From contig JAPFFF010000037.1 of NCBI GenBank assembly GCA_039105265.1, positions 186,001 through 250,000 on the forward strand: 64,000 nucleotides of DNA. The letters are read 5' to 3'. The notes below the pieces were generated by a model. That model did no database searches, was not told where the DNA came from, and worked only from the letters and a program-made list of their open reading frames with translations. Below, piece by piece: positions 19,627 through 30,302 of the stretch. The translations under genes were made by a program, and so were the position numbers. The stretch comes from Tritrichomonas musculus. Taxonomy: Eukaryota; Parabasalia; Tritrichomonadida; Tritrichomonadidae. How positions within the stretch are numbered: the stretch's first letter is position 1; each line of letters starts with the position of its first letter.

Positions 19627-20505
19627 AAATGATTTTAATTATTAATTGAATTTCAAAATATAAAAAGCATTTATGTATGTTCAAAAAATATTGTTTATTA
19701 AATGATTTATGAATCTATCGGGCGTTAGTTTTCTTGTTATTTTTTTTTTTTTTTTGTATCTTCCATAGAGGAGAGTGGACGAAGATCTGCGCACTAATTA
19801 GTTTCCAAAATAAGAGAGTTTAATATATATTAAAATAATATAAACTCAGCAATTAAATTGTTCTCAATGATTGGAGTTTTTCTTCAATTTGGTGGATATC
19901 ATTTCAAATATTAGCATTGAAATTGTGTCTTTTCTCAATTCATATCATTGAAAGTTTGTAATTTGTTTGAATAATTTCTTAATATACTTGAATTCGCTAT
20001 TATTTAAATCAGCCAAATTGTAATGATTTTCAGCTAGTATTTCTTTGAAACTTGGACGTTTTAAAGCTTTTAAAATTCATGTATTTTGTCTTTAAAATGG
20101 TCTCAAAAAGTTTGTGGTTGCAAGATGATTTTTTCGAAATTTTTTCAGAAAAGAGAGCTTCAATAGTTGTATCCTGGAATTAGGATTATTTAGAAGATTC
20201 GTTTGATCGTGCTTAGGATATTAATATGCCTTAGCTTGTAAAAATATATTATGTTAAAAAACTCTGTTGAAAGTTTTTGCTTATTAGAAATATTTGAATG
20301 GTTTATATTTTTTGTATTGTAGATATCGATTCAAAAATGCTAAAAATCTTGAATTTACTAATTTTATTTAGAGAAAAAAATATCCATTTTATCTTATATG
20401 TGATTTCATAGCATTAAATTTGTATTAAAGCAGCATTATTTGTTTCACATCCATTTTTTTAACTATTATACTTCTTTCGATGTAAAAAAACCGCTGACAC
20501 ATATC

Positions 20506-21813
20506 ATGGGTCTCATCAAATACTTCTTTATAGTCAATAATCGCGGAAGCCCCATTGTAGTCCGTGCATTCTTAACGGAGCCAAGTCAAGACGTCGTCGA
20601 AACGTTTTATAACGCTGTTACGCAAGAAAACCCCCCGCCTCCTGTTTTCAGGATTGATAATTACAATTATACTTACATACAACAATCTCTACTTTACTTT
20701 GTTATCGTTACAGAGGAAATAATGAGTCCTTCACTGCTTTTAGAACTTCTCGATCGTATTACATCAGTTATTGCTGATTATATGGGTAGATGCACAGAAC
20801 TCGTATTGCAAGAAAACCTCGCATTAAGTTACGAAATTGTTGATGAAATTTTATGTTTTGGCTGTCCTCAAGCTACAGATTCCTCTAACTTATTACATCT
20901 TGTTCATAACACTGTCAATTACCAACCCGGCTTACTTCGCAATATTGACTTTCTTAACGTTTTTACTGGTGCCGAATATGATCGACCACTGGCCGTATCA
21001 AACGAGAAGAGAGAAAAATCAGCAAATGAAGTTTTCTTCATTTTGAATGAAAGAGTTGAAATGTCTCTCACATCTACAAATCAAGCACTTCGAACAACAA
21101 TTACTGGCGAAGGTATTATCAAGTCATATTTGGATGGTCTTCCATCAATCCTCGTTCAACTTGATCCTCAAATGGCAGTTAAAACTCGATCAATGCAACA
21201 AAATTTGGCACTTGTATACGATGATATCGTTTTTGCCCCATTTGTACAGACACAATCTTTTGATGGTGACAGAACAATAACATTTGCTCCTCCTCAAGGT
21301 GAATCAAAAATTTTCACGTATCGTTGTACCCGACCAGTTAGCCCATACTTCACAATTACACCAGTATTTGAAAATAACCAATCAAAGGTTGTTGTTGTTA
21401 GAGTTTCAATTGTAGCAAACTATCCAGCTGAAGAATCCGCAGCTGATGTGAAGGTTATATTCCAATGTCCAGTTGAAATTTCTAATGCTTCTTGTGAATT
21501 ACCTCAATCCGTTAGTGATACCCAATCAAGTGAATTTGATTCTAAAAATAGGCAAGTTATATGGACTATAAAGAAATTTGTTGGTCTTCAAGAATTCTCT
21601 GGCAGATTCAGATTTATATTTGATAATGGAATTCCATGTTCTGCAGAATCATTGATTGGACCAATCAGCCTTCAATTCAATCATACCGGACATCTTATTA
21701 GCGGAATGACAATCAAAAATTATGTTGTGTCTACAAGTGGTTCAGCGCAGCAGCCAAAGAGATGGCTTAAAGAAACAACAACAGCTGAGTGCTACACATT
21801 TAATTTCATCTAA
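20506..21813 (+). CDS. Adaptor-protein complex medium (mu) subunit, AP-4-like
   Basis: The product is 435 residues from the ATG at 20506, where the MGLIKYFFIVNNRGSPIV start matches the family. The upstream in-frame TTG would add a non-homologous extension. A longin domain covers about 1-140, with PSLLLELLDRITSVIADY and LALSYEIVDEILCFGCPQATDSS typical of mu chains. The mu homology domain follows (about 170-435), beginning ANEVFFILNERVEMSL and containing PPQGESKIFTYR. The C-terminal PKRWLKETTTAECYTF resembles the WVR...Y ending of AP-4 mu more than that of AP-1 or AP-2. Mu subunits bind Tyr-based sorting signals in cargo during vesicle formation. The AP class is uncertain without a tree. Confidence 0.82.
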   Translation: MGLIKYFFIVNNRGSPIVVRAFLTEPSQDVVETFYNAVTQENPPPPVFRIDNYNYTYIQQSLLYFVIVTEEIMSPSLLLELLDRITSVIADYMGRCTELVLQENLALSYEIVDEILCFGCPQATDSSNLLHLVHNTVNYQPGLLRNIDFLNVFTGAEYDRPLAVSNEKREKSANEVFFILNERVEMSLTSTNQALRTTITGEGIIKSYLDGLPSILVQLDPQMAVKTRSMQQNLALVYDDIVFAPFVQTQSFDGDRTITFAPPQGESKIFTYRCTRPVSPYFTITPVFENNQSKVVVVRVSIVANYPAEESAADVKVIFQCPVEISNASCELPQSVSDTQSSEFDSKNRQVIWTIKKFVGLQEFSGRFRFIFDNGIPCSAESLIGPISLQFNHTGHLISGMTIKNYVVSTSGSAQQPKRWLKETTTAECYTFNFI

Positions 21814-22116
21814 GTGCAGTAAAGAACTATTTCTTACCAATTTTGATTTTATTTTTATTATTGGAAAAAAGTATTCAAAATTTTGCATTCTTGCCAATTT
21901 TGATTTTATTTTTTGTAGATATTTAAGAACTGAAAGAGAAAATATCCAAAAAAAATTTTTTTTCTTTTCCAAAAATTAAAAAAAAAAATTCACAAAATTT
22001 TACAAAATTTCTTTCAGTTTTAAAATTTTGTATGTCAAAAATAATTTGAATTTAGATTCAATCATTGAGTTTTTTATTCTTTTTTATTTCACTTTTTTTC
22101 TGTTTGCTGAAATCAA
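21814..22116. other. Intergenic region with a 26-base direct repeat
   Basis: TTCTTRCCAATTTTGATTTT followed by ATTTTT occurs at 21832-21857 and again from 21889, offset by 57 bases with one difference. The repeats lie just after the stop of the mu gene. TCACT at 22089-22093 is the only initiator-like match before the next ATG. Confidence 0.6.
22089..22093 (+). promoter_or_regulatory. Initiator-like TCACT before the DEAH-RBR gene
   Basis: TCACT fits TCA-Y-(T/A), 23 bases before the ATG at 22117. It is a weak, chance-prone match. Confidence 0.3.
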
Positions 22117-25100
22117 ATGTCGCAACAAATAAATTTGGAATCTAACAAGCAGGAATATGTTGTTTCTCCTCTTGAATCAAAATTTATTGAACAGATTTCC
22201 TGCAAGTCGGATCAAGTTGAAGCAATTGTAGGGAAATTTTCTGCTATCTTAAAAATTAAGTATTTCACGCCAAACATCAGATCTATGATTGAGTCAACAA
22301 AAAAGATGATGTCGATTATCCAACAAAATTTAGGTTATTTAAATGATACTGAATTGTTCAGAGATGATTTCAATAAATCAATTCATATTGTTGACATGGC
22401 TTATGACTGTTATATTAAATCATTAAATTCGATTGTAGATCCAATAAAAGAACTCAAACTGATTAATTTTTTGAAAATCAATATTGATAGCTTTGCTCAA
22501 TCAATTATCATTTTTTCCTCCATATTTCAAGATGTAATAAATGATATATCTAAAGCAGTACAATTAAAAGAAAGGCAATCTGTTATTGATTTGATCAATA
22601 CTCGACTTGGGCTTGAATCTGCATTATTTAATTTTTCAGTTGATGTTCAACCAAGTAATGAGTCTCCGTTTTTTAAATCAAGATTTGTTGAGCTATACAA
22701 ATGCTATAACGATATCAATAAAATTAAAGACAATATTGCTGCAATTAAATCAGTTTGTGGTACTGGGAAAACTCTTTGCCTTCCTATTATATTGCTTTGC
22801 CGTAGTCTTAAAGATAAAATGAATGCGCCATTTGTACTAATAACTCAGCCTTCGCCCAAACATGTTGAATCAAAAGAGCACTTTTTCAATAAAACAATTT
22901 CAAAGTATGCGACAATAATTAGTGATCCAGACAAACTTACTGAAATTTACAATGATTATGAGAAAACCTTATCAATTCAAAAGCTTGTCCTTGGTGTTTT
23001 AACGCCACATAATTTGCTTCCATTGATGTACGCATTACGATTTCATAAACAGTTTTATCCGCACACAAGAATCATTATCGATGAAATTCATCAAAGAACA
23101 TTTCATCTTGACGTACTAATTTCAAAAATTGCTCTTTTTGATCAAAATCTAAAGATTTTCAATCTACCCTTAAGCGTTATTTTAACATCAGCATCAATAA
23201 CTCCAACTCTCCTAAAGCCTTATAAAGGTAAGGTTAAAGTCACTACGTTGATTCAATATCCTCCATTTGAAATAGTAGAAAAAAAGCCAATCATTGAGAA
23301 AGATATTCAAAAAATAGATAACGAAATTGTTCGTAATGAAACGATTGCTGTTATTGAAGATATGGCAAAAATAAATTCAAGTGTTGAAGAAGGACACATT
23401 CTTTGTTTCCTTTCAGGAATTATGATTTGTGATAAATTAAAGAAATCTATCATGTCTCATTTTAGGCATACAAACGAAACGCAAACAACAAGAAAAATAG
23501 TTGTTCTCCAAACAACCTTAAGGCCAAATGAATCTATTGAAAGCTATTTTAGAAGGCTTCGAGATGAATATATGCTTAACGAAGGATTACGAGAAGGAAA
23601 AAATTATAAAAACAACTTTTTATATATTGTTCCTCTTGTTTTATCCGGTCTCGTTGAAGATACCATTTATGAGCTAGCGCAAAATGAATTTCCAGGTGAT
23701 CTTAGTAAAATTAATAAATTAATTTGTTCAACCCCAATGATAGAATCGTCATTTACTATAGACAAACTTTCTGTTGTTGTTGATAGTGGATTAGTGAAAG
23801 AAAATGAATTTGACCTAAGTACTTGTTTGACCACTTGGACTGAAAAGCAAGCATCAAAAGAATCAATGGATCAACGAAAAGGAAGACTTGGAAGAACAAT
23901 GAAAGGTTTATATGTACCAATTCATGCTCCGTTTTCAGAAATTCCTGATATACAAACGCCTCCAATTCAAAGATTAGATCTGGCAACAAATATTCTTCTA
24001 ATGAAAGATATAAATATTGACTTTGAAAAGATGAATAATCTTCCAACTCCACCAAATAAGAAAAATCTTGAATTTGCGATGGAGACATTAAAATATATCA
24101 AAGCAATTGATCCAAATACTTTAAAGATCACTCCTTTTGGACATGAATTACTGAATTATCCATTTATTTCAATTTATTATGCAGCTGCTGTTATTAATTA
24201 CAGAGAATCTTTCCAACCAGAAGAGAAGATGAGCGCCAACTTTCTTGCTGCATATATTTCAATTATAGTAACAATGGATACTCTTCTTGTTCAAGAATAT
24301 ATGTCTGAAAAAATGTCAAGATATTTCAAAGTCGATTCTGATATAACGACTCTTATTAATCCATTAAATATACTCTTGAGGTCAGATATAACTGATAATG
24401 ATCAGATGAGAGATTTGGTAGAATCTTATGGATTTTCATATTCATCATTTCTAGTATTCAAGACTCATATGCAAGAAATAACCGATTTAACATTCCCTGG
24501 TAAAACCATTGCAGATGTTATTAAAAATATTGGTGGTTTTGTTGGTAAATATAAAGGAATAACTGCCATTGTTGATGATTTCATATATGATCTTGTAAGA
24601 GTTTATCCAAAATGGAAACAAACTCATCAAATCTACTTTAAATATGTCAGTGGTGCTGGTGGATTTGATAGTCGTCCAACTCTCGTTTTCAATGGTGATC
24701 AAAATTTGAAATTCCAAGGTCAACGTCAATATAATGCAGAAGTCCGTGTTTCAAAGCGACCAGGATGGAATGGAATTATGATTCCAACCGAATGTTACTG
24801 TTTTAACATCTCCAGAAACGTCAACACTCGATGTAATATTGGTCGTCTTGTTCACCGAATGCATCCTAATGAGCTAAAATGTGCCATTACTTCCATTGAA
24901 TGCGACAAGATAGCACTAAATCCATGGTTTGATGTTTTACTTGATACTTACTTCAGATATGAGCAATTAAATCTCACAATGTTCTCCAACATTATCAAAA
25001 CAAACAATAATAATAATCATCAACAACGTCCTAATTTTGAATATCGAAATTTCCATTATTCGAATGCTGGTGAAAGAGTCTTCTTATCGTTCATACCTAA

Positions 25101-26724
25101 AGATGAGACCGTTAAAGATATCGTTGTTAGCGGAGTTAATGATTGTTTGAAATTGATGCCTTTTACACCAAGAAGCATCCTTGTTTTCAGAGAAGATGTT
25201 CAACATATCGTTGAAATAACTTCTATTGGTACTGAACATTATGAAACATCAATATCTAGCTATTTGAATGGTGGTATTCTTGATCGAAGAGTAATTGAAT
25301 ATTGTTTGCAAAATCTTAATTTATTAGCTAAATCAGATTCACCTATTCGAATATGTGCTTCCTTTACTAAGGAAACATGTAAATTAAGTGAATATGATCA
25401 AAGGTGCTTATATTATATTAGTGATACTATAAATAGCCCGCAAATTATAAAAAATGTTGTTTGTGGTCGAATCAATTACTTGAATCATATGCATCGTCAT
25501 GAGGAAAGAATGCAAAAATATTTGGTTGATCAAAATCATGATCAACAAGACGAATTAGGATTGTTCCAATTCCCAGCTAAATTTATTCATCCTGCTTTGT
25601 TGTATCATCAAGAATCTCTTGATTGTATCTTGAAATGGTTCAAAGGTCATTGTAATTATGCAAAAGTTGAAAGAGTGATTGGCCATCGTTTGTTAATAAG
25701 GCAAAGAGAAATACCTGTCCTTCAGCATCATATTCGATATGAAAAAGAAAAAATCTTGCAAGAAATGGATCTTAATTATGTGGCTATCCCTGTTCCAAGT
25801 CATGTTTATGCAAAAGCATATTTAAGTATAAGAGAACATCCAACATGGGATTATAATGATCGATTTAAAGTGATTGTAACAACAAAAGACCAAGTTGACG
25901 ATGTGAACGAACTTATTGAAAAAATTAAAAATGAAATTGGAAATGAAAATAAAAGCAATAGAGAAGATGGATTTACTGATACACTTTGTTGTTGTTATAT
26001 TTGTGATGATCCTGATAATCCTGTATTAACAAATTATCCAATCACCATTTATTACAAAGATGGTTCAACTTACACAAATAAAATGTGTAGAGATTGTCTA
26101 GCTTGTAATATTCAGGTTGCAACCGAGTCTTTCTTTGTTGATGGTAAAATTGATCAAAATGCACTCGAAAGAATTTTGATCAAGCCTGCAGTAATCCCTT
26201 CAGTTCCTAGTAAAGAAGACCCAGATGGCCAAGAATCTTGGCCTCAAATCCCTCTTGGTCAAATGATATCAGCTTTGATTAATAATGATGATGAATTAAG
26301 TGCATTAACCTCAGCTTGGCTTGAAGGTGTTTCAGAATATACTATTAGAACACAAGCTAAGGACAGATTCGCATTTTGTCCTGACCATCCTCACGTTTTA
26401 TATGATATCAAAAGAAATATTAATACAATTCCAATTTGTCATGAAAAAGGATGTAAAAATCTTCTTTGTCCGTTTTGTAATTGCTGGCATGAATCTACTT
26501 TCATTTGTCCTGAGAAAAAAGAAGGAAAACAATTTACATGGCCAACAAAATGTCCAAAATGTCAAACTCCTATATTCAAAGATGGTGGATGTAACCATAT
26601 AACATGTCCATGTGGTTGTCATTGGTGTTATAAATGCGGTGAAGGTTTCAAAACAGCTGCTCAATGTTATGCTCATTTGAGCAAGGTTCATGGAGGTTGT
26701 TTCGATTATCAATTTGATGATTAA
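22117..26724 (+). CDS. DEAH-box helicase fused to RBR-type ubiquitin ligase
   Basis: The product is 1535 residues. A helical N-terminus (1-190) precedes a DEAH/RHA helicase core with a Walker A-like CGTGKT (about 213-218), the DEIH box in IIDEIHQRT (about 321), SAS as motif III (about 358), and QRKGRLGRT as motif VI (about 586). An HA2-like helical region follows, then a long middle part. The C-terminus is a complete RBR module. RING1 begins CCCYIC (about 1291) and ends CRDC; the IBR has CPDH, CHEKGC and CPFC (about 1421-1455). RING2 has CPKC, GGCNHITC, CGCHWCYKCG and a final H..H (about 1478-1530). The Cys in GGCNHI (about 1492) is the expected thioester residue. DEAH plus RBR is known from plant DEAH11/12. 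The biological role is unclear; coupling of RNA binding to ubiquitination is inference. The frame is intact. Confidence 0.87.
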   Translation: MSQQINLESNKQEYVVSPLESKFIEQISCKSDQVEAIVGKFSAILKIKYFTPNIRSMIESTKKMMSIIQQNLGYLNDTELFRDDFNKSIHIVDMAYDCYIKSLNSIVDPIKELKLINFLKINIDSFAQSIIIFSSIFQDVINDISKAVQLKERQSVIDLINTRLGLESALFNFSVDVQPSNESPFFKSRFVELYKCYNDINKIKDNIAAIKSVCGTGKTLCLPIILLCRSLKDKMNAPFVLITQPSPKHVESKEHFFNKTISKYATIISDPDKLTEIYNDYEKTLSIQKLVLGVLTPHNLLPLMYALRFHKQFYPHTRIIIDEIHQRTFHLDVLISKIALFDQNLKIFNLPLSVILTSASITPTLLKPYKGKVKVTTLIQYPPFEIVEKKPIIEKDIQKIDNEIVRNETIAVIEDMAKINSSVEEGHILCFLSGIMICDKLKKSIMSHFRHTNETQTTRKIVVLQTTLRPNESIESYFRRLRDEYMLNEGLREGKNYKNNFLYIVPLVLSGLVEDTIYELAQNEFPGDLSKINKLICSTPMIESSFTIDKLSVVVDSGLVKENEFDLSTCLTTWTEKQASKESMDQRKGRLGRTMKGLYVPIHAPFSEIPDIQTPPIQRLDLATNILLMKDINIDFEKMNNLPTPPNKKNLEFAMETLKYIKAIDPNTLKITPFGHELLNYPFISIYYAAAVINYRESFQPEEKMSANFLAAYISIIVTMDTLLVQEYMSEKMSRYFKVDSDITTLINPLNILLRSDITDNDQMRDLVESYGFSYSSFLVFKTHMQEITDLTFPGKTIADVIKNIGGFVGKYKGITAIVDDFIYDLVRVYPKWKQTHQIYFKYVSGAGGFDSRPTLVFNGDQNLKFQGQRQYNAEVRVSKRPGWNGIMIPTECYCFNISRNVNTRCNIGRLVHRMHPNELKCAITSIECDKIALNPWFDVLLDTYFRYEQLNLTMFSNIIKTNNNNNHQQRPNFEYRNFHYSNAGERVFLSFIPKDETVKDIVVSGVNDCLKLMPFTPRSILVFREDVQHIVEITSIGTEHYETSISSYLNGGILDRRVIEYCLQNLNLLAKSDSPIRICASFTKETCKLSEYDQRCLYYISDTINSPQIIKNVVCGRINYLNHMHRHEERMQKYLVDQNHDQQDELGLFQFPAKFIHPALLYHQESLDCILKWFKGHCNYAKVERVIGHRLLIRQREIPVLQHHIRYEKEKILQEMDLNYVAIPVPSHVYAKAYLSIREHPTWDYNDRFKVIVTTKDQVDDVNELIEKIKNEIGNENKSNREDGFTDTLCCCYICDDPDNPVLTNYPITIYYKDGSTYTNKMCRDCLACNIQVATESFFVDGKIDQNALERILIKPAVIPSVPSKEDPDGQESWPQIPLGQMISALINNDDELSALTSAWLEGVSEYTIRTQAKDRFAFCPDHPHVLYDIKRNINTIPICHEKGCKNLLCPFCNCWHESTFICPEKKEGKQFTWPTKCPKCQTPIFKDGGCNHITCPCGCHWCYKCGEGFKTAAQCYAHLSKVHGGCFDYQFDD

Positions 26725-26843
26725 AATAGAATGTTTATATATAGAAAAAAATAAAAGGGATATATATATATATATAAGAATATTTAAGCTTTCTTTTTTA
26801 AATATAATTTTAATATATATAATTTTTAATGAAATTTCATAAT

Positions 26844-29800
26844 TTAATAATTATCATTATTTTCATTCTGTTCTGAAATGATCTTATTTGCTTCTTCTTG
26901 TGATATTTCTAAGGATGAACTATGATCACGCTCGTATTTGACTGCGAAATATTTATCACAGCTATCTAAAAGTTCTTTCTTAAATGTTGTGAATATAATT
27001 TGAGCTGGTTCTCCATTATTTGCTGGATGACAGAATTTATTCATCAAATTAGAAACTGCTAATCTATATTTATCATCTAAAGCTGAATCTACTTCATCAA
27101 ACAAATAAAACGGAGCAGGTGCATATTTCTGTATGGAAAATATCAATGTCAATGCTATTAATGCTCTTTGACCGCCGCTAAGTTGAGCTAGTGAAACAAC
27201 TTCTTGTTCTTCAAATTGAGCTTGGATGGTAACTCCGATATATTTGTTTGTTTCTTCATCACGTTGTAAAACAAGCCTTCCTGTAGCATTTGGTTCAAGT
27301 TCACGCAAAATTTGAGTGAAATTATCTGAAATTTCTGCAAAAGTTCGTGCAATTGCTACTTCTTTTCGTTGATCTAATGTTTCAATAAGCTTATTAATAG
27401 ATTCATTACTTTCTTGTAATTCTCTCTGTCTTTCTGTTAGTTCCTTTTCTTGTTGGGTAAAGGCATTATATTGCTCAATAGCCTTTTTATTGACACGCAT
27501 GAACCTTTGAGCTTCTTGGTTAATATCTGTAAGATGTCGCATAAGTTCAGTTCGGCTCTGTCCTTCAAATTGTTGAATTTCTGTTCCTGGAAGAGCACCT
27601 ATTTCTTTATCTTGTTTGATGCACTCCTCTTGTCTTTGCTTGAGCAAAGCTATTTGTGATAATATCTTCTCCATTTCGTTCTTTCGACTAATTAGTTTGC
27701 TTTTCGAGCGATCTTCTTTTTTCTGAAGTTTCAAAACTTCAGTTTCAATTGTGGATGCTGAATTAATGGCATCAGTAAGACGAGAATCGATCGTTTGTAT
27801 TTGATTAGAAATTTCTTCAAAATTTCGGTTTGCTATATCATTTTCTTTCTGAAGAACTTCGAGTTGTTTCGTTAATTTCTCTGAATTTAAAGAGTCGAGT
27901 TCCTCAAGAAGTCTTTTTTGGCGTGGAATAAGAGAATCTTTGATTTGTGACGATAATTCTATTTTTTCTCTATAGAGCTTGGAATGTGCTTTTGTTAATT
28001 CGTCGTTTTCGTGTCTACAATCACTAAGTTGTTTATATGTTCCATCATCAACTTGTGAATTGAACTCTTTAATATAATTAAGCCTTTTTTCAATAGATAA
28101 ATAATTTCTTTTAGCTTCTTCAATGCGAGTTGTGAGCTTTTCGATTTGAGTTTTCTTCCCTTCTATTTCATCTTGAATATCTGAGATGTTTAAAGTAATA
28201 TTAATTCGTTGATCTTTATTTTTTTCTCTTTCTGCTTTAGAATTAGTTAAATCATCACGTATTGTATTAATCTGGTCTTCAACTCTTGAAAGATTATCTT
28301 TAGTTTCTTTGAGTTTATTTGTAATATCCTCTTGTCTTTCATTCAACTTTTTAATTAAAGTCTGTAAGTAAATAGGAGATCTATTATGTTGCTTGGATCC
28401 ACCTGTTATTGGACCATTTGCTGAGAAATATTCTCCATCACGAGTTACAACATTTAAATTTTTATGTTGTTGAACAAGAGAGCTGGCCTCTTCCAATGAA
28501 TTAGCCAATATAGTTTTTCCAAATACTATATTAATTGCATTTGTGAATTTCTGGTCAAATTCAAGTTGAGAAGCAAGAGAAACTACTCCTTTCGGAAATT
28601 CATATTGATTTTTATCTGCGATGTTTAAAGAAAGAGTGGTAGCCATTCCAGACTTTTTTTTGGTTAGCTGATCAATCACTTTGACAGCAACCTTATCGTT
28701 TTCAACGACAATACTATACAAATTTATCCTTCCGGCTGCAGAAACTGCAGCAGAAAGTTCATCTGGGCATGAAATAAGATCATATACAGGTCCATAAATT
28801 CCTTCTATATCTTCTTTCATTTTATTTATCGCTTCAATTCCTGTAGAATAGTCGGTAGGAATAGCTGAATTGATTTTAGCTTGGAGTTTATCTAATTTTT
28901 GTGCATTTTTCTTTGTTTCGCGTAGATATTGGTCTTCGTATTGCCAAAGTTCTTTTTTTTCGTTCATCAATCTATTATACTCTTCTTTTTTAGATACTTC
29001 TTCAGCATATTGGTTTGATATTCTTTCATCCAATTCTGCCTTTGAACTTGTTAGTTTATTTAATCGATCTTGGAGTTCTTCAATCTCATCTTTTTCTGAT
29101 TTTTCTTGTCTAACGAGACGATTGATTGTATTTTCAGCTGTTTGAAGTTCTTCCTCGGTAGATTTAGAATCTTGTATTTTATTATTAACAATTTGACTGA
29201 GAGCATCAAGTTGTCCTTGAGCCTTGCCCTTTTTTTCTGAGACTTCTGCAAATTTCTTATTTACTGTTTTCAGTTGTGCTTCTTTTGATTTAATTTCGGA
29301 TTCAATTTTGGATAATTCTTTCGAATACTTTTCTGTTAGGGATTGAGTATTTTCCAATTTTGATAATAAATTTTTAACTTTACAATCTGTTCTAGTTTTA
29401 TCTCTAATTCTTTCATCCTTTCTCTTTTCATATTTTTCTTTCTCGTTTGTGAGATGAGTAATTTCGGTCTTGAGATCCTCTAGATTATTTTGGTTTTCTG
29501 TTAAAGAATTGCGAATTTCATCATACTCTTTTTGAATATTTGTTGCAGCCTCTGATTCAATTCTATGAGATTCTTCTTTTTCCTTAATAGAATCATTAAT
29601 TCGTGAAAGTTCAATGTTTTGAATCAAGTGTTCAACAGCCCTTCTTTCTTTGTCCAATTTTTCGTATTCTTCAAGTTCTTCTTTTTCTTGTTCCAATTGA
29701 GATATCCTTTCTTTTATATAATTAAGAGAATCATTAATTTTGTCTGTTCGTGAATTTGATTCCTGAATCATTTTGAGTGATTCTTCTCGTTGTTGATCAT

Positions 29801-30302
29801 AAAATTTGGTTCCTGCAATATCATATAATAAGTCAAGCCTATCCGAATCTTTCATGAGAGCTAGTGAATTCACTTTGCCTTGTCTAACTATGTAATATCC
29901 GCTAGATGGAGAAAATCCGCAACTTTCAAGAAGATTATGAACGTCTTGTCGAGTTGAGTTCTTTCTATCAATAAAATATTCATCTTTTTTAAGTCCAATA
30001 CTTCTACGTATTGAAACCTCATCGTTGTCAATTGGAATATTATGAGATTTATTGTCAAAAACAATTTCAACGTATGCTGTCATTGCGCTTTGGCCTTGGC
30101 CTTCATGTAATAGTGCTTTTCTATCTGCTATTCTAATGTGTGCATACTCGTCTAAAAGAACAAAACCGATGGCTGCATAAAAATTAGATTTTCCCGATCC
30201 ATTTAAACCAACTAGAGCATTTTTTCCTGGAGCAAAAGGTCCAAAAACAACAGTATCATTATAAGATTTGAATCCATGAACTGTTACTCTGTTAATATGC
30301 AT
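26844..30302 (-). CDS. SMC3: Cohesin subunit SMC3
   Basis: The product is 1152 residues, close to the usual SMC3 length of about 1200. The N-terminal head has FKSY (11-14) and Walker A GLNGSGKS (32-39), then RRSIGLKKDEYF, in which Lys105 and Lys106 are at the same positions as the cohesin acetylation lysines. NLLESCGFS and YYIVRQGKVN are also SMC3-like. A long coiled coil leads to a hinge (about 495-650, IYGPVYDLI to NGPITGGSK), a second coiled coil, then the signature LSGGQRAL (about 1040) and Walker B FYLFDEVDSALD (about 1070). SMC3 pairs with SMC1 and a kleisin to hold sister chromatids together; both ATPase halves look functional. A sequence like an E2F site lies 20 bases before the start. 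The gene is convergent with the helicase gene (119 bases between stops). Confidence 0.95.
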   Translation of the reverse strand: MHINRVTVHGFKSYNDTVVFGPFAPGKNALVGLNGSGKSNFYAAIGFVLLDEYAHIRIADRKALLHEGQGQSAMTAYVEIVFDNKSHNIPIDNDEVSIRRSIGLKKDEYFIDRKNSTRQDVHNLLESCGFSPSSGYYIVRQGKVNSLALMKDSDRLDLLYDIAGTKFYDQQREESLKMIQESNSRTDKINDSLNYIKERISQLEQEKEELEEYEKLDKERRAVEHLIQNIELSRINDSIKEKEESHRIESEAATNIQKEYDEIRNSLTENQNNLEDLKTEITHLTNEKEKYEKRKDERIRDKTRTDCKVKNLLSKLENTQSLTEKYSKELSKIESEIKSKEAQLKTVNKKFAEVSEKKGKAQGQLDALSQIVNNKIQDSKSTEEELQTAENTINRLVRQEKSEKDEIEELQDRLNKLTSSKAELDERISNQYAEEVSKKEEYNRLMNEKKELWQYEDQYLRETKKNAQKLDKLQAKINSAIPTDYSTGIEAINKMKEDIEGIYGPVYDLISCPDELSAAVSAAGRINLYSIVVENDKVAVKVIDQLTKKKSGMATTLSLNIADKNQYEFPKGVVSLASQLEFDQKFTNAINIVFGKTILANSLEEASSLVQQHKNLNVVTRDGEYFSANGPITGGSKQHNRSPIYLQTLIKKLNERQEDITNKLKETKDNLSRVEDQINTIRDDLTNSKAEREKNKDQRINITLNISDIQDEIEGKKTQIEKLTTRIEEAKRNYLSIEKRLNYIKEFNSQVDDGTYKQLSDCRHENDELTKAHSKLYREKIELSSQIKDSLIPRQKRLLEELDSLNSEKLTKQLEVLQKENDIANRNFEEISNQIQTIDSRLTDAINSASTIETEVLKLQKKEDRSKSKLISRKNEMEKILSQIALLKQRQEECIKQDKEIGALPGTEIQQFEGQSRTELMRHLTDINQEAQRFMRVNKKAIEQYNAFTQQEKELTERQRELQESNESINKLIETLDQRKEVAIARTFAEISDNFTQILRELEPNATGRLVLQRDEETNKYIGVTIQAQFEEQEVVSLAQLSGGQRALIALTLIFSIQKYAPAPFYLFDEVDSALDDKYRLAVSNLMNKFCHPANNGEPAQIIFTTFKKELLDSCDKYFAVKYERDHSSSLEISQEEANKIISEQNENNDNY

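Larger units (their letters stand above)
18920..20505. other. 1.6-kb non-coding region rich in repeats
   Basis: No supported gene. The first part holds three 29-30-base tandem copies with AACTTTTT and then three hairpin palindromes. From 19700 on there is a T-run (about 19740-19756) followed by a slightly GC-richer stretch around 19765-19800, in which I see no clear RNA fold. The open frame that begins at TTG 20440 is the 5' extension of the mu subunit and is not used here. Confidence 0.65.

Noticed and set aside
19765-19800. Slightly GC-richer patch considered as an RNA gene
   Set aside because: It is short and I could find no set of nested stems; base composition alone is not enough.
20440-20505. 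N-terminal extension of the mu subunit from a TTG at 20440
   Set aside because: The first codon is TTG and the extra 22 residues do not resemble the family, whose products start at MGLIKYFF (20506).
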